From Pseudomonas cremoricolorata DSM 17059 = NBRC 16634 (GTDB taxonomy: Bacteria > Pseudomonadota > Gammaproteobacteria > Pseudomonadales > Pseudomonadaceae), in contig NZ_AUEA01000007.1 in the NCBI RefSeq assembly GCF_000425745.1, forward strand, positions 124,001 through 188,000: a stretch of 64,000 nt of DNA, given 5' to 3'. The notes beneath the pieces are model-generated. The model searched no databases, was not told the DNA's origin, and saw only the letters and a list, made by a program, of their open reading frames with translations. The position numbers and the translations under genes were made by a program. Shown one piece after another: positions 62,347 through 64,000 of the stretch (position 1 is the first letter of the stretch; every line of letters begins with the position of its first letter).

Positions 62347-63200
62347 GTCAGCAGGAGGCCGCAGCGGCCGTTGAGCCGCCCTCGCCGTTGCAGTTGCAAC
62401 TGGCGCTGGTCTACGGCGAAGCGCTGACCGAGCTGCCGGTCGACCTGTACATCCCACCCGATGCGCTGGAGGTGTTTCTCGACGCCTTCGAAGGCCCGCT
62501 CGACCTGCTGCTGTACCTGATCCGCAAGCAGAACATCGACATCCTCGATATCCCCGTGGCGGAAATCACCCGTCAGTACATGACCTACGTCGAGCTGATG
62601 AAGAACGTGCGTCTGGAGCTTGCCGCCGAATACCTGGTGATGGCCGCCATGCTCGCCGAAATCAAATCGCGCATGCTGCTGCCGCGCTCTGCCGAGGTCG
62701 AGGCCGAGGAGGGCGACCCGCGTGCCGAGCTGATTCGCCGCCTGCAACAGTACGAACGCTTCAAGGCCGCAGCCGAGGACCTCGACCAGCTGCCGCGCCA
62801 AGGTCGCGATTTCTACCTGCCGCGGCTGGAAGCGCCGCTGGCCAAGGTGCGCAAGCTGCTGCCCGAGGTCAGCCTGCCGGAGCTGCTGATGTCCATGGCC
62901 GAGGTCATGCGCCGTAACGATTTGTTCGAGAGCCACCAGATCACCCGCGAGGTACTGTCGACCCGCGAGCGCATGAGCCACGTACTCGAACGCCTGCGCG
63001 GCGGCGGCTTCGTGCCGTTCGTCGAGCTGTTCACGGCCGAGGAGGGCAAGCTGGGCGTGGTGGTGACCTTCATGGCGATCCTCGAACTGGTCAAGGAATC
63101 GCTGATCGAGCTGGTGCAGAACGAGCCGTTCACCCCCATCCACGTACGCGTGCGCAGTGCCGCCGATTCGGAATTCGCAGAACCCCATGAACCTCAATGA
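62343..63200 (+). CDS. scpA: Segregation and condensation protein A
   Basis: A 285-residue kleisin that joins SMC and ScpB for chromosome segregation. It begins GTG inside the yciO stop and shows FEGPLDLLLYLIRKQNIDIL, the kleisin N-terminal helix motif, and a C-terminal winged-helix region. The acidic N-terminal extension is typical for Pseudomonas. It overlaps scpB by 14 bp. Confidence 0.92.
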   Translation: MSQQEAAAAVEPPSPLQLQLALVYGEALTELPVDLYIPPDALEVFLDAFEGPLDLLLYLIRKQNIDILDIPVAEITRQYMTYVELMKNVRLELAAEYLVMAAMLAEIKSRMLLPRSAEVEAEEGDPRAELIRRLQQYERFKAAAEDLDQLPRQGRDFYLPRLEAPLAKVRKLLPEVSLPELLMSMAEVMRRNDLFESHQITREVLSTRERMSHVLERLRGGGFVPFVELFTAEEGKLGVVVTFMAILELVKESLIELVQNEPFTPIHVRVRSAADSEFAEPHEPQ

Positions 63201-63963
63201 CCCGCGTGAGCTGGCCTCACTGATCGAAGCCTTCCTGCTCGCCTCCGGCAAGCCACAGTCGCTCGAGCGCCTGTACGAGCTGTTCGAGCAAGCCGAACGG
63301 CCGGCGCCCTCGGTGTTCAGGAAGGCCCTCGAGGCGCTGGGCAAGTCCTGCGCCGGGCGTTCCTTCGAACTCAAGGAAGTGGCCAGCGGCTATCGCCTGC
63401 AGATCCGCGAGCAGTACGCGCCGTGGGTCGGCCGGCTGTGGGAAGAGCGCCCGCAGCGTTATTCGCGCGCCTTGCTGGAAACCCTGGCGCTGATCGCCTA
63501 CCGCCAGCCGATCACCCGCGGTGAAATCGAAGACGTGCGCGGTGTAGCGGTCAACAGCAACATCGTGCGCACCCTGGTCGAGCGCGAATGGATCAAGGTG
63601 GTGGGCTACCGTGAGGTGCCGGGGCGTCCGGCGATGTTCGCCACCACCAAGGCGTTCCTCGACCACTTCAACCTCAGCGGCCTTGAGCAATTGCCCGCGC
63701 TGGCCGAACTGCGCGACCTGGAACCGGCACCCCTGCTCGACGACCTCGACCCCGACGACGCGCCGGTGCCGGCGCACCTGCAAGCTTTGGCCGACGCCAG
63801 CCTGGCCGAGGGTGAGGAGGGTGAAGATGGCGCCGAGCCGAAGGAAGAAACCAGTTTCCGGTCGTTGCTGGTCGAGTTGGATGCGATGGAGGAAGGGTTG
63901 AAGATTGATTTCGATGATTTGCGTGAGGTGGGGTCGGGGCCAGAGGAGGAGTCGCGGTCCTGA
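63187..63963 (+). CDS. scpB: Segregation and condensation protein B
   Basis: A 258-residue protein with two winged-helix domains (residues about 8-85 and 95-170): LIEAFLLASGKPQSLERLYE, ALLETLALIAYRQPITRGEI, RTLVEREWIKVVGYREVPGR. It binds ScpA and SMC. Start is the ATG at 63187. The C-terminal third is acidic and low in complexity. The window ends 37 bases after the stop, where the usual next gene would be rluB. Confidence 0.92.
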   Translation: MNLNDPRELASLIEAFLLASGKPQSLERLYELFEQAERPAPSVFRKALEALGKSCAGRSFELKEVASGYRLQIREQYAPWVGRLWEERPQRYSRALLETLALIAYRQPITRGEIEDVRGVAVNSNIVRTLVEREWIKVVGYREVPGRPAMFATTKAFLDHFNLSGLEQLPALAELRDLEPAPLLDDLDPDDAPVPAHLQALADASLAEGEEGEDGAEPKEETSFRSLLVELDAMEEGLKIDFDDLREVGSGPEEESRS

Positions 63964-64000
63964 TTCGTGGGGGGGTTAGTCTTTCCAAGACTCGCTGGCT

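Noticed and set aside
1..64000. tRNA, rRNA and CRISPR features
   Set aside because: No T-loop consensus in a cloverleaf context, no rRNA-like stretch and no spaced direct repeats of CRISPR size were seen.

Overview
The window is chromosomal DNA of a fluorescent Pseudomonas, most like the P. putida group. It is uniformly GC-rich. Its marker genes are a CrbS-type symporter/histidine kinase, actP, an rsmI-type CsrA gene, the N-acetylglutaminylglutamine amide (NAGGN) osmoprotectant trio, a CpxR/CpxP/CpxA-like locus, and the yciB-PHP-yciO-scpA-scpB block. I saw no tRNA, rRNA or CRISPR array.

Layout. 1-3750: end of an upstream gene, fadL (minus strand), two small conserved hypotheticals, a gene-poor stretch with a DnaA-box pair, and a Sel1-like gene. 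3820-10996: rmuC, then the acetate sensor crbS (minus strand) divergent from yjcH-actP. 11184-20226: an alternate chaperone/usher (CS1/alpha-type) pilus locus of major subunit, usher, chaperone and tip protein, followed by a NarL-type regulator and a BvgS-like phosphorelay kinase. 20230-22082: a DUF3309 peptide, a long palindrome, an SDR, rsmI and yheU. 22148-26893: the NAGGN trio (minus strand). 27183-31744: alaE, then an ECF sigma / FecR / TonB-receptor iron-uptake module with a Fur-box candidate. 31779-35366: mnmC (minus strand) and the polyphosphate:AMP phosphotransferase gene pap. 35384-35775: a 7-bp tandem array and an intergenic repeat. 35862-38763: an IS66-family element. 38888-43970: DMT transporter, fumC (minus strand), DUF2059, bolA-like, trhO and a DsbA-fold protein. 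43963-49217: ABC exporter, GGDEF/EAL protein and TenA-like protein. 49231-57043: DUF6279 lipoprotein, cvfB, csbD, yihY-like, GNAT, Mpo1-like, AraC regulator, trkH and a nitroreductase. 57192-59807: the Cpx-like envelope-stress locus. 59878-63963: yciI, yciB, the PHP exonuclease gene, yciO, scpA and scpB.

The most notable observation is in the IS66 element. Reading its ends shows imperfect inverted repeats (35862 inward and 38763 inward) flanked by an exact 8-bp direct repeat ACACCTCC. The boundary therefore lies beyond a Nudix hydrolase gene of visibly lower GC content, so that gene appears to be passenger cargo inside the insertion sequence. The element's tnpC carries a one-base frameshift.

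Other themes: acetate sensing next to acetate uptake; a pilus locus that carries its own phosphorelay; a complete cell-surface-signalling iron module; a promoter-like site immediately followed by a strong terminator ahead of trhO; and a terminator splitting the Cpx-like locus before its kinase gene. Functions are from motif recognition by eye and memory of families; no database search was run.
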